This document shows positions 33,596 through 42,505 of a DNA stretch of 64,000 nt, piece by piece (within the stretch, counting starts at the first letter, position 1; every line of letters begins with the position of its first letter). The translations under genes and the position numbers were made by a program. The stretch covers positions 310,001 to 374,000 of the forward strand of contig NZ_JAGKJJ010000002.1 in NCBI RefSeq assembly GCF_020329505.1, given 5' to 3'. The DNA comes from Bradyrhizobium semiaridum. Its GTDB lineage: Bacteria; Pseudomonadota; Alphaproteobacteria; Rhizobiales; Xanthobacteraceae. The notes below the pieces were generated by a model that was not told the DNA's origin, did not search any database, and saw only the letters and a list, made by a program, of their open reading frames with translations.

Positions 33596-34849
33596 TCAGG
33601 TCTTCATCAGCGGCGCGCGGGCGTCTTCCTTCGGGAAGACGCTGACGAGGTCGGAGTTCTGCCATTGCACGCCGACCGGCCTGCCGTAGACGTTCTTGCC
33701 GTCCGGCCCGAACTTCACCTTGCCGCCGGGCGCCATCGCCGCATAGCCCGAGGAGACGTCGAGCGTCGAGAGCGCTTCGCGCACCTTCTTCGGATCGGTC
33801 GAGGCCGCGCGTTCCAGCGCGTCGGCCAGCATGAAGGTCTGTGCCACGAGGCCCCCGGCATATTCGAACGCGAACTCGCCGGTGCGCTTTTTGAACTCGA
33901 CGTTGACCTTCTGGGCCTCCTCGCTGACGTCGTGATTCCAGTGCCCGACGCCCTGCAGGCCCTCGGCCAGTTTGCCGACATTCTTGTAGAAGTCCGGCAT
34001 CACGAAGCCGCCGGAGCCGCCATTGATCGCGATGTTGAGCCCGACCTGCTTCACGGTGCGCACGATCAGGATCAGGTCGTTGAGATAGGAGATCGAGAAC
34101 AGGGTGTTGGCGCCGGAGGCCTTGACCTTGTTGATCAGCGGGCTCGCGTCGGTGAAGCCGGCCGAATAGGGCTCGAACATCACGATCTCGACGCCTTCGC
34201 CGGGCGCCAGCTCCTTCAGGCCGTTCGAGGTCGAGGTGCCGAACGCGGTGTTCTCGAAGATCACGGCGACCTTGGCCTGCTCGCTGACGAGCTTGGCCAT
34301 CTGCAACTGCGTTTTGGCGAATTGCGAGGCCCGCGCAAACGGCGTGAAGGTGTAGCTGCGTCCCTTGTTGAGCTGATCCGAGCTCGAGCCGGTGATGATC
34401 GGGATCCGGGCGCGCTCGCAGACTTCGCTCGCGATCAGTGTCAGCGCGCTGGCGTAGCAGCCGTGGATCGCCGACAGCTTGTTGCCTGATATCAGACGGT
34501 CGGTCTCGGTGCGCGTCACCGTGGTGTCGCTCTGCACGTCGGAGACGATCAGGTTGAGCTTGGCGCCGCCGAGCGATTTGATGCCGCCGGCTTCGTTGAC
34601 CATGTCGACCGCGAGCTTGGCGGCGGCAACACAGCCGACGCCGATCTGCGCCATGCTGCCGGTGGTCGGATAGAGCGCGCCGATATTGACGGGGTCTGCG
34701 GCCCAGCCGCGCAGCGGGACGGCGCCGAAGGCGCCAGCAGCCATGATGCCGCCGGTCCGGACCAGGAATTTGCGCCGGTTCAGCTTGGTCTGTGAGACTT
34801 TGCTCGGCGCGACATTATTAATGGCCGAAGGCTTGCGGTCCCCTGTCAT
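33596..34849 (-). CDS. Liv-type ABC importer substrate-binding protein, second system
   Basis: A 417-residue exported protein with a twin-arginine type signal (NRRKFLVRTGG, about residues 24-34), unusual for this family, which mostly uses Sec. The mature part begins DPVNIGALYPTTGSMAQIGV, the standard Peripla_BP_6 start. The ATG at 34849 has AGGGGGA upstream. It is the first gene of the importer operon. The ligand is unknown; the neighbouring monooxygenase and alkyl sulfatase hint at an aliphatic or sulfated compound. The 286 bases upstream to the glycosyltransferase gene show no recognisable gene. Confidence 0.88.
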   Translation of the reverse strand: MTGDRKPSAINNVAPSKVSQTKLNRRKFLVRTGGIMAAGAFGAVPLRGWAADPVNIGALYPTTGSMAQIGVGCVAAAKLAVDMVNEAGGIKSLGGAKLNLIVSDVQSDTTVTRTETDRLISGNKLSAIHGCYASALTLIASEVCERARIPIITGSSSDQLNKGRSYTFTPFARASQFAKTQLQMAKLVSEQAKVAVIFENTAFGTSTSNGLKELAPGEGVEIVMFEPYSAGFTDASPLINKVKASGANTLFSISYLNDLILIVRTVKQVGLNIAINGGSGGFVMPDFYKNVGKLAEGLQGVGHWNHDVSEEAQKVNVEFKKRTGEFAFEYAGGLVAQTFMLADALERAASTDPKKVREALSTLDVSSGYAAMAPGGKVKFGPDGKNVYGRPVGVQWQNSDLVSVFPKEDARAPLMKT

Positions 34850-35135
34850 GGCGTCCCCCTGTGCGATCGCGGTACGGTTGCTCTGTCCGCTCGCTTTTTG
34901 TTTTTAGATCAAGCGGGCGCATAAGAGCACGTAATTCAGCGTTCGCAAAGGCGATATAGCCCCCGCGCTCGCGCAGAGGGGTATGCGAGAGTGCGGCGCA
35001 GCAACCTGCTCATGGGGCCGCTGCAGGCGAGGGACGTTCGCCATCGCCCGAAGTATTATTGACAATCGAATGACCGACAGGCCTCCACGCGATGTGGGCA
35101 GGCCCGCCGGATCATGCGATCGGCCGCTGCAACCG

Positions 35136-36203
35136 CTACTCGGCGCTCGCCACCAGCTTGAAGCGCGGCTTCTCTTCCATCAGGCTGCGATAGGCGGCGA
35201 GATAGTCGAGCGCCATCCGGCGCGCGGTGAAGCGAGTCTCGAACTGCTTTCGGATCGCGCCGCGATTCAGCGTCTCGAGACGGCCGACCGAAGATACCGC
35301 GCTGATCTCGTCCTCGACGATGAAGCCGGTCAAGCCGTCCTCGATGATCTCGGGCACGGAGCCGCGGTTATAGGCGATGACAGGCGTGCCGCAGGCCATC
35401 GCCTCGATCATCACGAGGCCGAACGGCTCCGGCCAGTCGATCGGAACCAGGAGGCCGAGCGCGCCGCTCAGGAAATCCGGCTTTTCGCGGTCGCTGATCT
35501 CGCCGATGAATTCCACCAGCGGATTGTTCGTGATCAGCGGCTTGATCAGCTCGTCGTAATATTCCTGATCGGCGCGGTCGACCTTGGCCGCGATCTTCAG
35601 CGGGATGCCGCAGCGCGTCGCGATCTTGATCGCGCGGTCGACGCCTTTCTCCGGCGCGATGCGCCCGAGCACGGCGAGATAGGACGGCTTGACCGGCTGC
35701 GGTGTCAGCAGGTTCTCGGGCAGGCCGTGGTGGATGGTGCGCACCCAATTCGCCTGCGGCGCCGGCCGACGCTGCGCGTTCGAGATCGAGATCACCGGGA
35801 TCTTGGAGAACGTATTGAAGACGGGCTGATGCTCGGGAAGGTCGAGCCGTCCATGCAGCGTGGTCACGAACGGCGTCGGCTGTCGCGAGAACAGCGACCA
35901 TGGATAGTAGTCGAGATGGAAGTGCAGGAAATCGTACTCGTCGTCGTCGCTTTTCTGCCGCACGCGCTCCAGCATCACCATGTGCAGCGCGTTGGGATCA
36001 CGGACGGAGCCATCGAGGCGCAGTGCCTTGGGCCAGGTCGCATCGAGCTTCGCGGAGGTCTGCGAGTCGCCGCTGGCGAACAGCGTGACGTCGTGTCCGA
36101 GTGTAACGAGTTCTTCGGTCAGCCAGTGCACGACCCGTTCGGTGCCACCGTAGAGTTTGGGGGGAACAGCCTCCGTCAGCGGGGCAACCTGCGCGATGCG
36201 CAT
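35136..36203 (-). CDS. Glycosyltransferase family 4 protein
   Basis: A 355-residue cytoplasmic glycosyltransferase of the GT-B fold. The N terminus reads MRIAQVAPLTEAVPPKLYGGTERVV, with the glycine loop that binds donor, and the C-terminal domain has LGRIAPEKGVDRAI and EPFGLVMIEAMACGTPVIA, the EX7E region of GT4 retaining enzymes. Donor and acceptor sugars cannot be told. It is divergent from an ABC exporter gene and close to alpha-glucan genes, so a role in polysaccharide, glycogen-like or glycolipid synthesis is plausible. Confidence 0.85.
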   Translation of the reverse strand: MRIAQVAPLTEAVPPKLYGGTERVVHWLTEELVTLGHDVTLFASGDSQTSAKLDATWPKALRLDGSVRDPNALHMVMLERVRQKSDDDEYDFLHFHLDYYPWSLFSRQPTPFVTTLHGRLDLPEHQPVFNTFSKIPVISISNAQRRPAPQANWVRTIHHGLPENLLTPQPVKPSYLAVLGRIAPEKGVDRAIKIATRCGIPLKIAAKVDRADQEYYDELIKPLITNNPLVEFIGEISDREKPDFLSGALGLLVPIDWPEPFGLVMIEAMACGTPVIAYNRGSVPEIIEDGLTGFIVEDEISAVSSVGRLETLNRGAIRKQFETRFTARRMALDYLAAYRSLMEEKPRFKLVASAE

Positions 36204-36518
36204 TTCTGTCTCCTGTATGTGATGTGGATGGATTGACCCTCAGCCCTCTGATGGCACCCGGCATGCCGAAGACGGGAACGTTCTCGCACGTGCGTAGTTC
36301 CCTTGGTGCGCGACATCTGTCGGTTCTTTCTTCCATCACACTGTGGTCTTGGTGATGCCATCACGCTCCAACACGTTTTTGCCGATGCGAGCGGAGCGAA
36401 ATTGTTGCGCAGTGGTGGCCACACCAAGGAAACGATCAGCCGCGCTTCACGTCACCGTGCACGGGAAACCGAAATAGACAAATCCCGTTCACTCCCAACA
36501 GGTTTTGCAGGGACGTTC
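36204..36518. other. Intergenic region between divergent genes
   Basis: This 315-base stretch must hold promoters for the glycosyltransferase (minus) and ABC exporter (plus) genes. It is less GC-rich than its surroundings. I see no confident promoter, repeat or RNA. The frame extending the exporter upstream to 36303 lacks a ribosome-binding site and is rejected. Confidence 0.5.
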
Positions 36519-38282
36519 ATGGACCATCTGTCAGGATATGCGCATCGCCCGCTTCCGTTTGTGCTGCGCTATCTGCGTCGGCGCCTGCCTTCGCATGTTG
36601 TAATTTTGTCAGCCGTGGTCGCGGCGGTTGCCTGTTCGGTGGGCACGCAATACGGCGTGAAGAACCTGGTCGACGCACTGGCTGCTGGTCCGTCCTCCGC
36701 GAGCGGCGTATGGCTGGCATTCGCTTTGCTCATGTCGCTGATCGCGGCCGACAACTTCCTGTGGCGGATCGCGAGCTGGACCGCGAGCTACACCTTTGTC
36801 AGCGTCACCGGCGATCTGCGCCGAGACATGTTCCGCCATCTTACCGGACATGCGCCGAGCTACTTCACGGACCGGCTGCCGGGGATGCTGACCAGCCGCA
36901 TCACGGCGACGTCGAATGCGGTGTTCACGGTCGAGAACATGTTCGTCTGGAATGTGTTGCCGCCCTGCATCGCGACATCCGCCGCGATCACGCTGGTTGG
37001 AACCGTCAGCGTAACCATGTCAGCGGTGCTGATCCTGATCGCGGGAATCATGGTGCTGGCGATGTTCCGAATGGCGGCCGCCGGCAGGCCGCTGCATGAC
37101 GATTTCGCCAACAGGGCGGCAGCGGTCGACGGCGAAATGGTCGACGTGATCAACAACTTGCCCCTGGTGCGCGCGTTCTGCGGTCTCGGCTATGAGCATG
37201 ATCGTTTCGATGCGACGGTGAATCGGGAACTCATCGCGCGGGGCCGCTCCCTGCGCTATCTTGAGAAGCTGCGCCTCGTTCACGCCGGCGTGACCGTCAT
37301 CTTGACCATCGCGATGCTGGCCTGGGCCCTCAATCTCTGGCAGCAGGGCGCGGCGACCACCGGCGACGTCGTGCTGGTCTGCACCCTCGGCATCTCTATT
37401 CTCAGCGCAACGCGCGATCTTGCGGTCGCGCTGGTCGACGTCACCCAGCATGTCGCGCGGCTCACCGAGGCGCTTGCGACCCTGCTGCAGCCGCACGAGC
37501 TGAAAGATCATCCGGAGGCTGAGGCGCTGGTGAAGAGCGGCGCGGCGATCGCCTTCAACAATGTCTCGTTCCGCTATCCGGGCGGCCTGCAGGTGTTTGA
37601 GCGCTTCAGCCTGCGCATCCAGCCCGGCCAGCGCGTCGGCCTGGTCGGCCAGTCTGGCGGCGGCAAGTCAACACTGTTTACCCTTCTGCAGCGCTTCTAC
37701 GATGTCGAGAACGGCAATATCACCATCGACGGCCAGGATATCTCTCGCGTCACGCAGCTCAGCCTGCGCGCGGCGATCTCGGTGGTTCCGCAGGACATCT
37801 CGCTGTTCCACCGTTCGATCCTGGAGAACATTCGCTACGGCCGGCCGGATGCCACCGACGACGAGGTGCTGCGCGCGGCGATCGCGGCGCGCTGCGACTT
37901 CATCGAGAGCCTGCCCGAGGGCATGAACACCATCGTCGGCGACCGCGGCGTCAAGGTGTCCGGCGGCCAGCGGCAGCGCATTGCCATTGCGCGCGCCTTC
38001 CTCAAGGACGCGCCGATCCTGCTGCTCGACGAGGCCACCGCCGCGCTCGATGCCGAATCCGAGGAGGCGATCCGCGAGGCGTTGTCGCGGCTGATGCGCG
38101 GGCGTACGGTGGTGGCAATCGCGCATCGCCTCGCGACCCTGCGCAGCTTCGACCGCGTCGTCGTGCTGCAGGGCGGCCGGATCGTCGAGGACGGTCCGCC
38201 CGATATCCTCGTCAAGGGAAGGGGTCCCTACCGCGACCTCGTCGCGCGCGAGATGGGCCGCCTCTCCACCAGCGCGGCCTGA
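36519..38282 (+). CDS. ABC exporter half-transporter
   Basis: A 587-residue protein with an N-terminal six-helix membrane domain (to about residue 310) and a C-terminal ATPase. Walker A is GQSGGGKST (about 377-385), the signature VSGGQRQRIAIAR (about 480) and Walker B ILLLDEATAALD (about 500). It would act as a dimer to export a lipid, glycan precursor or drug (MsbA/MDR family). The ATG at 36519 has AGGGA upstream. A divergent glycosyltransferase and the downstream debranching-like enzyme suggest an envelope carbohydrate, but substrate prediction is not possible from sequence. Confidence 0.87.
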   Translation: MDHLSGYAHRPLPFVLRYLRRRLPSHVVILSAVVAAVACSVGTQYGVKNLVDALAAGPSSASGVWLAFALLMSLIAADNFLWRIASWTASYTFVSVTGDLRRDMFRHLTGHAPSYFTDRLPGMLTSRITATSNAVFTVENMFVWNVLPPCIATSAAITLVGTVSVTMSAVLILIAGIMVLAMFRMAAAGRPLHDDFANRAAAVDGEMVDVINNLPLVRAFCGLGYEHDRFDATVNRELIARGRSLRYLEKLRLVHAGVTVILTIAMLAWALNLWQQGAATTGDVVLVCTLGISILSATRDLAVALVDVTQHVARLTEALATLLQPHELKDHPEAEALVKSGAAIAFNNVSFRYPGGLQVFERFSLRIQPGQRVGLVGQSGGGKSTLFTLLQRFYDVENGNITIDGQDISRVTQLSLRAAISVVPQDISLFHRSILENIRYGRPDATDDEVLRAAIAARCDFIESLPEGMNTIVGDRGVKVSGGQRQRIAIARAFLKDAPILLLDEATAALDAESEEAIREALSRLMRGRTVVAIAHRLATLRSFDRVVVLQGGRIVEDGPPDILVKGRGPYRDLVAREMGRLSTSAA

Positions 38283-38364
38283 TCCCGCGCCAACAAACGT
38301 GTTCAAGTTGCGGTGCGTTCGTTCGAGCCAAAATTCGAGCTAAGAAGAGTCGTCCGAGGTTCCG

Positions 38365-40566
38365 ATGGCAGCCGACGTCGTTACGCAGATCAGCGCCCGC
38401 ATCACTGAACAGATCGTCGTGGAATCCCCGTTCTACATTCCGATGACCGGGCCCGCGGCGCGGCCGCGGCGCTCGCTCAAACATGACGATACCTTCATCG
38501 TACTCGACAGCCATGGCGATATCGGCGCCTCCGCCGGCGGGCCCGATGGGCTGTTCAACGCCGACACGCGCTACCTCGCGCGGCTCGAAATGGTGCTGGA
38601 AGACGTGCAGCCGCTGCTGCTCGGCTCCAATCTGCGCGACGACAACTCGGCGCTGACCGTCGACCTCACCAATTCCGACGTCTACCGGGACGGCCGTCTC
38701 ACCCTGCAGAAGGATACGCTGCACATCGTGCGCTCGATCTTCCTGTGGCGAGGCACGGCCTATCAGCGCATCGGACTGCAGAATCACGGCGACCATCCGG
38801 CAAGCTTCGATCTGACGCTGCTGTTCGACAATGACTTCGCCGATCTGTTCGAGGTGCGCGGCGAGCGGCGGCCGCGCCGCGGCATCGGCGCGAGCAAACT
38901 GTTGGGACCGACCGACGTCGTGCTGGAATATCACGGCCTCGACGAGCAGGCGCGGATCACCGCGCTGCATTTCGATCCACGGCCGACGCGGCTGTCGGTG
39001 AATGCCGCGACCTATCATTTCGACCTCGCACCCGCGCAGGTCACTTCGCTGTTCGTCGCGGTGTCCTGCAACAAGCCGATCATGCAGAAGCCGGTGCCGT
39101 TCTTCCGCGGGCTGCTCGCGCATCGCCGCGAGATGCGGAACTCGTCGGCCGGCGCGGCCTCGATTGAGACCTCGAACAACATCTTCAACGAGGTGTTGTG
39201 CCAGGCGATGGCCGACCTCAACATGCTGATGACCGAGACGCCGCAGGGCCGTTATCCCTATGCCGGCATCCCCTGGTATTCGACGACGTTCGGCCGCGAC
39301 GGCCTGATCACCGCACTGCAGATGCTGTGGGTCGACCCGCGGATCGCCAAGGGCGTGCTAAAGCGGTTGGCGGTCTTCCAGGCCAAGACGATCGACCCGC
39401 TGTCGGATGCCGCGCCGGGCAAGATCCTGCACGAGATGCGCGGCGGCGAGATGGCGGCGCTGCGCGAGGTGCCGTTCGCGCAATATTACGGCAGCGTCGA
39501 TTCGACGCCGCTGTTCGTGCTGCTCGCCGGGCTCTATCTCGAGCGCACCGGTGACGAGGAGACGCTGCGCGAATTGTGGCCCGCCATCGAGGCCGGACTG
39601 CAATGGATCGACGGGCCGGGCGATCCCGACCGTGACGGCTTCCTCGAATATCAGCGCGCGACCGAGGAGGGGCTGCGCAACCAGGGCTGGAAGGATTCGT
39701 TCGACGCGATCTTCCATGCCGACGGTACGCTTGCCGAAGGAAATATCGCGCTCGCCGAAGTGCAGGGCTATGTGTTCATCGGCAAGCGGCTTGCCGCGCG
39801 CGCGGCGCGGCGGCTCGGCATGGCCGAGAAGGCGGCGCAGCTCGAAGCCGAAGCCGAGCGGCTGCGCGAGCAGTTCGAGCAGGCATTCTGGTGCGAGGAG
39901 ATCGGCACTTACGCGGTGGCGCTCGACGGCGCCAAGCGGCAGTGCAAGGTCCGCACCTCCAATGCCGGCCAGTTGCTCTTCACCGGAATCGTGCGGGAAG
40001 ACCGCGCGCGACGGGTCGCGGCCGGGCTGATGAGCCAGCGCTTCTTCTCGGGTTGGGGCATTCGCACCGTCGCGGTCGGCGAGGCGCGCTACAACCCGAT
40101 GTCCTATCATGACGGCTCGATCTGGCCGCACGACAATGCGTTGATCGCGCTCGGCTTCGCACGCTACGGCCTGAAGCATTCGGTGGCGCATTTGTTCAAG
40201 GGACTGTTCGACGCCGCGAGTTACATGGAGCTGCGGCGGCTGCCGGAGCTGTTCTGCGGCTTCCGCCGCGAACGGCGGCGCGGACCCGTGCTCTATCCGG
40301 TCGCCTGCGCGCCGCAGGCGTGGGCGAGCGCGACGCCGTTCACGCTGCTCGAGGCCGCGCTCGGGCTCGAATTCGACGTCGCGCGCGGCGAGATTCGGCT
40401 GCGAGATCCATGCTTGCCGGAATTCCTCAGCGACGTGCTGTTGCGCGACCTCAGGCTCGGCGCCTCCAGCGTCGATCTGAGGCTGCGCCGACATGACAGC
40501 GAAGTGTCGCTCGAAGTGTTGCGCACGCGCGGCCAGATTCAGGTGTCGATCGTGCTGACGCACTGA
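38365..40566 (+). CDS. Glycogen-debranching-like amylo-alpha-1,6-glucosidase
   Basis: A 733-residue protein with an N-terminal debranching-type beta domain (about 35-230, including GLFNADTRYLARLEM) and an alpha/alpha-barrel glucosidase domain with YPYAGIPWYSTTFGRDGLITA and YNPMSYHDGSIWPHDNALIA. This is the GDE_N_bis plus amylo-alpha-1,6-glucosidase layout common in rhizobia. It probably removes alpha-1,6-linked glucose or acts on a storage or compatible glucan. It starts 82 bases after the ABC exporter gene. Confidence 0.83.
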   Translation: MAADVVTQISARITEQIVVESPFYIPMTGPAARPRRSLKHDDTFIVLDSHGDIGASAGGPDGLFNADTRYLARLEMVLEDVQPLLLGSNLRDDNSALTVDLTNSDVYRDGRLTLQKDTLHIVRSIFLWRGTAYQRIGLQNHGDHPASFDLTLLFDNDFADLFEVRGERRPRRGIGASKLLGPTDVVLEYHGLDEQARITALHFDPRPTRLSVNAATYHFDLAPAQVTSLFVAVSCNKPIMQKPVPFFRGLLAHRREMRNSSAGAASIETSNNIFNEVLCQAMADLNMLMTETPQGRYPYAGIPWYSTTFGRDGLITALQMLWVDPRIAKGVLKRLAVFQAKTIDPLSDAAPGKILHEMRGGEMAALREVPFAQYYGSVDSTPLFVLLAGLYLERTGDEETLRELWPAIEAGLQWIDGPGDPDRDGFLEYQRATEEGLRNQGWKDSFDAIFHADGTLAEGNIALAEVQGYVFIGKRLAARAARRLGMAEKAAQLEAEAERLREQFEQAFWCEEIGTYAVALDGAKRQCKVRTSNAGQLLFTGIVREDRARRVAAGLMSQRFFSGWGIRTVAVGEARYNPMSYHDGSIWPHDNALIALGFARYGLKHSVAHLFKGLFDAASYMELRRLPELFCGFRRERRRGPVLYPVACAPQAWASATPFTLLEAALGLEFDVARGEIRLRDPCLPEFLSDVLLRDLRLGASSVDLRLRRHDSEVSLEVLRTRGQIQVSIVLTH

Positions 40567-40617
40567 GCGCCGCCGCTCCGGCTCGCGTGAGGCAAGATCC
40601 ATCGTGGGGAGAGTTTG

Positions 40618-41145
40618 ATGCGTTCGAGGATCATAGTCACGCTCGTTGCGGGGGTGCTGGTCACCGCGGCGGGCGTCCGCGCGGCCGACGATTCGGCGCC
40701 GGCGCCTTCGCCGTCACCGCCGCAGGCGGCCCAGGCCGCGCCGAAGGAGCAGGCCAAAGAACCAGTCAAGGATCCGGCAAAGGAGCCGTCGCCGCCGCCG
40801 TCGGTAACCGTGATCGGCGCCCGCGACGCGCACGGCATTCTCGGGCGCGACGTGCGCAGCTCCGCCAATGAAGACATGGGCCGCATCGTCGACGTCATCG
40901 TCGACCGTGACGGCAAGGTCCGCGCCGCCGTGATCGATTTCGGCGGCTTCCTCGGCGTCGGCAGCCGCAAGATCGTGGTCGATTGGAACGCGCTGCGTTT
41001 TTCTGGCGTTTCCAGCAAGACCGACAGCATCTCGCTTGATCTGAACAAGCAGCAGGTGAGCGCGGCGCCCGAATACAAGGAAGATACGCCGGTGATCGTG
41101 CTGGGTGCGGCCGGCAGCCTCCATCCATGGGATTATGAACATTAG
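40618..41145 (+). CDS. PRC-barrel domain exported protein
   Basis: A 175-residue protein with a Sec signal peptide (to about residue 22), a Pro/Ala/Lys-rich linker (about 25-60), and a PRC-barrel domain beginning GILGRDVRSSANEDMGRIVDVIVD. PRC barrels are small binding domains; exported ones in Bradyrhizobium are of unknown function and often stress-linked. The ATG at 40618 follows GGGGAGAG. Its last codons overlap the next start. Confidence 0.8.
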   Translation: MRSRIIVTLVAGVLVTAAGVRAADDSAPAPSPSPPQAAQAAPKEQAKEPVKDPAKEPSPPPSVTVIGARDAHGILGRDVRSSANEDMGRIVDVIVDRDGKVRAAVIDFGGFLGVGSRKIVVDWNALRFSGVSSKTDSISLDLNKQQVSAAPEYKEDTPVIVLGAAGSLHPWDYEH

Positions 41146-42505
41146 GGGACTGAAGCTGGTCGCGCGTCCGAACGCTCCCTTCGAGACGGTTGGCGACGAT
41201 CGTGACGAGCGATCAGCCGGCGACACCCGTGTTGCGCGACCGACACCCGCACCCGATCAGCGGATGCCTGAGGAGTCGCGGACCCCGTCGCGCGAAAGCC
41301 AGCGCGGGCTTGACTGGTTCATCTTCTTCCTCGCCGACGTGCAGACCGGCTTCGGCCCGTTCATCGCGGTCTATCTGACAACGCAAAAATGGACCCAGGT
41401 CGAGATCGGCTTCGTGCTCTCGATCGGCGGCATCATCGGCCTGCTCGGCCAGATGCCGGGCGGTGCGATCGTCGATGCCGCACGTTCGGAGCGCATCGTC
41501 GCGGGCTTTGCGGTCGCCACCATCGGCATCTGCGCGCTGGCCTATGCGCTCTGGCCAATCCTCCCGGTGGTGACGGTGGCCGCGACGTTCCATGCGCTGG
41601 CGAGTTGCGTGCTAGGACCGGCGATCGCCGCGATCAGCCTCGGCCTGGTTGGGCCGCATGCGATCGGGGAGCGGCTCGGACGCAACGCGCGTTTTGCCTC
41701 GCTCGGCAACGGCTCCGCCGCAGCGCTGATGGGCGCGGTCGGCTATCTATTGTCGAACCGCTCGGTGTTCCTCGTCACTTTCCTGCTCGCGATCCCGACG
41801 CTGCTGTCGCTGGCCCGGATCCGCGAGCGCGAGATCGACATCGCGCAGGCCCATGGCGAGGTGAAGCGCGAGAAGCCCGACAAGAAGGCGACCAGCGTCT
41901 TCAGCCTGGTGCGGCAGCGCTCGCTCTTGATCTTTGCCGGCGCCATGATGCTGTTCCAGCTCGCAAACGCGGCGATGTTGCCGCTGATGGCGGGCGTGGT
42001 CACGACACGGTCGAGCCAATGGGCGCCGGTGCTGATCGCGGCCTGTATCATCGTGCCGCAGGCGATCGTTGCGCTGTCCTCGCCGTCGGTCGGCCGCAAG
42101 GCGCAGGCCTGGGGCCGGCGGCCGCTGCTGCTGATCGCCTTCGCCGCGCTGGCGATCCGCGGCCTGCTGTTCGCGACGGTGCGCGATCCCTACCTGCTCG
42201 TCGCCGTGCAGGTCTTCGACGGCATCACCGCGGCGATCTTCAGCGTGATGGTGCCGCTGGTGGTGGCCGATGTCGCCTTCGGCAGCGGCCATTTCAACCT
42301 GGCGCAGGGCATCGTCGGCACCGCGGTCGGCATCGGCGCCTCGCTCAGCACGGTGCTGGCCGGCTATGTCAGCGACAAGCTCGGCAGCAGCACCGCCTTT
42401 ATCGGGCTCGCCTGTGTCGCGGGGCTGGGCTTGCTGATGATCTGGCTGGTGATGCCCGAGACCCGGCGGACACGTCCCGCCGCTACGCCGCCACCCGCGG
42501 CATGA
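41135..42505 (+). CDS. MFS transporter
   Basis: A membrane protein of up to 456 residues with about 12 hydrophobic segments, beginning in the family region at RGLDWFIFFLADVQTGFGPFIAVYLTTQKW, followed by SIGGIIGLLGQMPGGAIVDA. It belongs to an MFS subgroup common in rhizobia with no known substrate. The start is uncertain: ATG 41135 overlaps the PRC-barrel gene by 11 bases, and ATG 41264 would give a shorter N terminus closer to the first helix. It overlaps the convergent glgA end by 23 bases. Confidence 0.78.
   Translation: MNIRGLKLVARPNAPFETVGDDRDERSAGDTRVARPTPAPDQRMPEESRTPSRESQRGLDWFIFFLADVQTGFGPFIAVYLTTQKWTQVEIGFVLSIGGIIGLLGQMPGGAIVDAARSERIVAGFAVATIGICALAYALWPILPVVTVAATFHALASCVLGPAIAAISLGLVGPHAIGERLGRNARFASLGNGSAAALMGAVGYLLSNRSVFLVTFLLAIPTLLSLARIREREIDIAQAHGEVKREKPDKKATSVFSLVRQRSLLIFAGAMMLFQLANAAMLPLMAGVVTTRSSQWAPVLIAACIIVPQAIVALSSPSVGRKAQAWGRRPLLLIAFAALAIRGLLFATVRDPYLLVAVQVFDGITAAIFSVMVPLVVADVAFGSGHFNLAQGIVGTAVGIGASLSTVLAGYVSDKLGSSTAFIGLACVAGLGLLMIWLVMPETRRTRPAATPPPAA

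Noticed and set aside
38212-39123. Minus-strand frame spanning the exporter/debranching-enzyme junction
   Set aside because: It crosses the ends of two plus-strand genes and has shadow-like composition.
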